Below are positions 62,201 to 64,000 of a stretch of DNA of 64,000 bases, piece by piece. Below the pieces are notes generated by a model. It was not told where the DNA came from. It saw nothing but the letters and a program-made list of their open reading frames with translations, and made no database searches. The number at the start of each line of letters is the position of its first letter. Positions within the stretch are counted from its first letter, which is position 1. The stretch covers positions 8,432,001-8,496,000 of the forward strand of contig NC_079879.1 of NCBI RefSeq assembly GCF_029227915.1, in the 5' to 3' direction. Position numbers and translations under genes: made by a program. Source of the DNA: Hydractinia symbiolongicarpus. Lineage: Eukaryota > Cnidaria > Hydrozoa > Anthoathecata > Hydractiniidae.

Positions 62201-63448
62201 AGCAGTGACAGATACAACAATTGCAATAATAGGATTGGTGATCTTGTCCATGAAGATTGGCATGGTTTCAACTGCAGCTGCGTTTGCCAAGAGAAGTGTC
62301 ACCAACAATAAATGATGTTTTTTAACTATAGGAAATATCTTCTCTGCATACTTTTTCTCTTTTCCTTTGCCAACTTTCATTAAAATTTCCAACTGTGTTT
62401 TGTCAAGAGATAAAAGACCCATTGTTAGACCAGACATTAAACCTGAAATGTATATATACAAATAATTTACCTGATCCTTTGACATTAAATTTTAAACAGT
62501 GTGTACTGCAATGCACAAAAAGAATCAATATTACGTAGCACTTTACATTTCTTATACAACACCGCACACTTCTTTTTGCACACTGCAATTCTTAAACATT
62601 TTACGGGTAAGCCTGAAACAATGCATTTTATAAATTACAGTTATTATAACTATATTTTATGAACTGCACTCTTTTCAAATTAAGTTTGAGCTTTGATGAA
62701 AAGTGAGACTTTTCACCAGAGCTCAAACTATCAATTCCAACTTTACAGCAAAGCTATAATATTATGTTAATCTTTTCTTTTACTAGGTTTTACCAATAAC
62801 TCAATTTGGATTTTAAAAAATTATTGTTTGCAAATAGTAAATAGCTGAACCCGGCATATAAAACTATGCAGCAATGTTCTGTTGGTTAAGAATTTTATTG
62901 TGAGACTATCAAGAATGTAGAAATTTATCAAATGTTTTAAAAAAGACGAAAACTGTTTTTAAAAAGATGAACAGAGTTTTAAAAACATTCAAGAAGTGTA
63001 GTTTTGTATAAGTCTGCAATGTAACTCAGGAGGTGCGTAGTGCGATACAGCAAGCACAAAGCACTCAGTACATTGATCCTTCTGGGCCTTTGTATAACAG
63101 TGCATAAACAATAAACTGTCAATTTAGACCTTTTTTTATTTGAATTGGGTAATCCAAAAAAAATAAATAAAAAATAAATATCTTCTATACTCTATATGTT
63201 AACTGCAAAATGTTCAGCACATTTTAGAAAAAATTTGAAGCAACCTGTGAAGGATTCATTTCAGTATCACATACCCAAAAACAACATCAACATTTCTCAC
63301 CTGCAAAAAGGACCAGGAAAAGATATGTACCAAGATATACCCAAAACATTGTTGTATATATTGTTAGTACATCTTCAACTTCGTCAAATTTTATTCCATT
63401 ACAAATAACTTCCTTTTCGTTAACAAATTTACATGTGACATTTTCCAT
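53238..63448 (-). CDS. DUF21-CBS membrane protein, CNNM/MAM3-related, plant/protist-like core (3' end open)
   Basis: Nine exons join in frame: 63448-63301 (ATG), 62442-62184, 60764-60705, 59645-59539, 59416-59331, 58964-58857, 57912-57705, 57500-57454 and 53406-53238, giving 397 aa before an unresolved tail. The family (CNNM/ACDP, yeast MAM3, bacterial CorC-like) handles Mg2+ or other divalent metals across membranes. A short luminal start with two cysteines precedes helix 1 ([16 protein letters not shown]). The DUF21 domain follows: [39 protein letters not shown] and [17 protein letters not shown] linker, [12 protein letters not shown], ends at [20 protein letters not shown] pair follows: [20 protein letters not shown] and [20 protein letters not shown]. 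It lacks the long N-terminal extracellular part of animal CNNMs, and no cyclic-nucleotide-like domain is visible. Two donors (53238, 53240) compete in the last exon. Introns hold several transposon remnants. Confidence 0.88.
53470..53790 (-). pseudogene. Non-LTR retrotransposon 3' remnant (RTE-like ORF2 tail)
   Basis: On the minus strand, broken frames read [20 protein letters not shown] and then [14 protein letters not shown] followed by [11 protein letters not shown]. That order (R-R-F-H-L-E-R, then GRP-R-K-T) is typical of the C-terminal end of non-LTR retrotransposon ORF2 proteins in invertebrates. Frames are interrupted, so it is dead. It sits in the large intron before the exon at 53406-53238. 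Confidence 0.6.
54202..55199. mobile_element. Inverted-repeat element with TTAA flanks, 990 bp
   Basis: GGTTACTGTAAAGGAAA starts at 54206 and its exact reverse complement ends at 55195. TTAA lies on both sides (54202-54205 and 55196-55199). No transposase frame is seen. TTAA flanks hint at a piggyBac-type target, but the ends are not CCY-type, so the class stays open; TTAA may instead be part of the inverted ends. In a DUF21 gene intron. Confidence 0.75.
55560..55789. mobile_element. Small inverted-repeat element, 230 bp
   Basis: AACTCCCCTCCAT at 55560-55572 is the exact reverse complement of ATGGAGGGGAGTT at 55777-55789. The interior is AT-rich and non-coding. No clear target duplication. 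It fits a miniature DNA transposon. Confidence 0.65.
55899..56672. mobile_element. Inverted-repeat element rich in TTCGCGAA-type motifs, 774 bp
   Basis: ACCTTGAGTGCATTAATTTT at 55899 is matched by the inverted end AAAATTAATGCACTTAAGGT at 56653-56672, with one mismatch over 20 bp. Internally the motif (G)CGAAAATTAATGC(T)TGCGAA recurs many times near both ends. No transposase frame. Similar AATTTTCGC pieces occur elsewhere in the window (about 1245-1290, 3400 and 36170), so the family is likely common in this genome. Confidence 0.75.
58420..58740. repeat. Three degenerate direct repeats of a ~30-bp motif
   Basis: Variants of AAACTAATGATCCAATCTT followed by GA(A)AAATG occur near 58424, 58583 and 58711, spaced 130-160 bp apart, with partly similar sequence between them (including ACTTTGTC). 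A decayed tandem array in a DUF21 gene intron. Confidence 0.5.
61540..61975 (-). pseudogene. Non-LTR retrotransposon reverse-transcriptase fragment
   Basis: Minus-strand frames read [15 protein letters not shown], then [18 protein letters not shown], then, after a frameshift, [19 protein letters not shown]. This is the RT palm order of invertebrate non-LTR elements, with YAND in place of the catalytic YADD, followed by a cysteine-rich segment. The missing Asp and frame breaks mark it as inactive. It lies in an intron of the DUF21 gene, in the same orientation as the gene. Confidence 0.75.
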
Positions 63449-64000
63449 TTTGGTATTTCCAAGCATATTGTCTATTTAAATCTAACAAATAATAAAGCTA
63501 AATGACCAGTTGCCCTCATGGAAATAACTAACTCATTTTCCTTCAATGTTACTGAAAAATGTTATATGACAAATTCAACGTTGCAACATCAATAACGCTA
63601 TTACAGTTATAAATTTCAGGCCAAATAACTTAGAAATAAGGTAGTGACGATGTCAGTTATTTTTACTGCGTGGGTAACTAGGGACAACCTGGGACCAAAT
63701 TGAGTAAGTTGACCAAACCTGGGTCCCAAATTCGTTTGGGAATGGAGGGTATAATGATGTTATCAAAAAAAACCAAACCCCAATATCTCTGTAAACTATT
63801 TGTCAAAAGCACATGATCTTATCCTGTTTCTTGATCAGCGTTTCAAGATCTATATATATTATATACAATATATACAACATCAACGTCTCTGCTGATGTTA
63901 GCAAAATTTTTAAACACCTTATATTTTCTAGGCATTCGTGCACATTATTTAGATCAGCGTTTTAAGCTCTACACAATAGAGACAATGGGTAAACAACATT
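63449..64000. other. Upstream flank of the DUF21 gene
   Basis: AT-rich sequence with no coding frame of note. It should hold the promoter of the DUF21 gene. A TATATATTATATACAATATA stretch at about 63852 and two copies of GATCAGCGTTT (about 63834 and 63952) are visible, with no assigned role. Confidence 0.4.

Noticed and set aside
1-64000. CRISPR arrays, operons, bacterial-type ribosome binding sites or prophage
   Set aside because: No regularly spaced identical repeats with unique spacers, and all real genes are spliced. The window is eukaryotic.
1-64000. A new multi-gene system linking the six genes
   Set aside because: The genes belong to unrelated cellular roles, have large separate introns and independent starts, and share no visible common control element.

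Overview
The window is eukaryotic nuclear DNA: AT-rich and intron-dense, with GT-AG introns, poly-A/T tracts, microsatellites and many small inverted-repeat transposons. The proteins are animal-like. Low GC, short introns and the repeat style suggest a cnidarian, probably a hydrozoan. That assignment is inference; no species marker is present. I see no bacterial features, rRNA genes or CRISPR arrays.

Six protein genes were rebuilt by joining exons at splice sites that keep the reading frame. From left to right: (1) the 3' end of MIC60/mitofilin on + (1-2020), the inner-membrane organiser of mitochondria. (2) A four-exon 1440-aa coiled-coil protein on - (10680 to 4420), which I do not recognise. 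It is tail to tail with MIC60. (3) A complete eight-exon YKT6 R-SNARE on - (17473 to 13648), 197 aa, with an unusual C-terminus. (4) A five-exon patched-domain (PTCHD/PTR-like) membrane protein on - (28138 to 22950), 897 aa. (5) A complete 26-exon URB1/NPA1 ribosome-biogenesis gene on - (51368 to 34665), 1829 aa. (6) A DUF21-CBS (CNNM-related) membrane protein on - (63448 to about 53238), at least 397 aa, whose core looks more like plant/protist homologues than animal CNNM proteins. Its last exon is not settled.

The genes belong to unrelated housekeeping or membrane pathways. Nothing suggests an operon or a cooperating cluster.

The rest is introns and intergenic DNA rich in repeats: a Harbinger-like element with TAA duplications (21621-22388), a piggyBac-like element with TTAA flanks inside URB1 (46460-47170), three further inverted-repeat elements and two decayed non-LTR retrotransposon pieces in introns of the DUF21 gene, a roughly 173-bp tandem repeat (about 11640-12092) with a dispersed relative at 43525-43701, several hairpins and minisatellites. 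The intergenic stretches 17.5-22.9 kb and 28.1-34.6 kb hold no gene I can support. The points most worth checking are the YKT6 tail, the DUF21 gene's affinity and 3' end, the orphan coiled-coil protein, and the repeat families.
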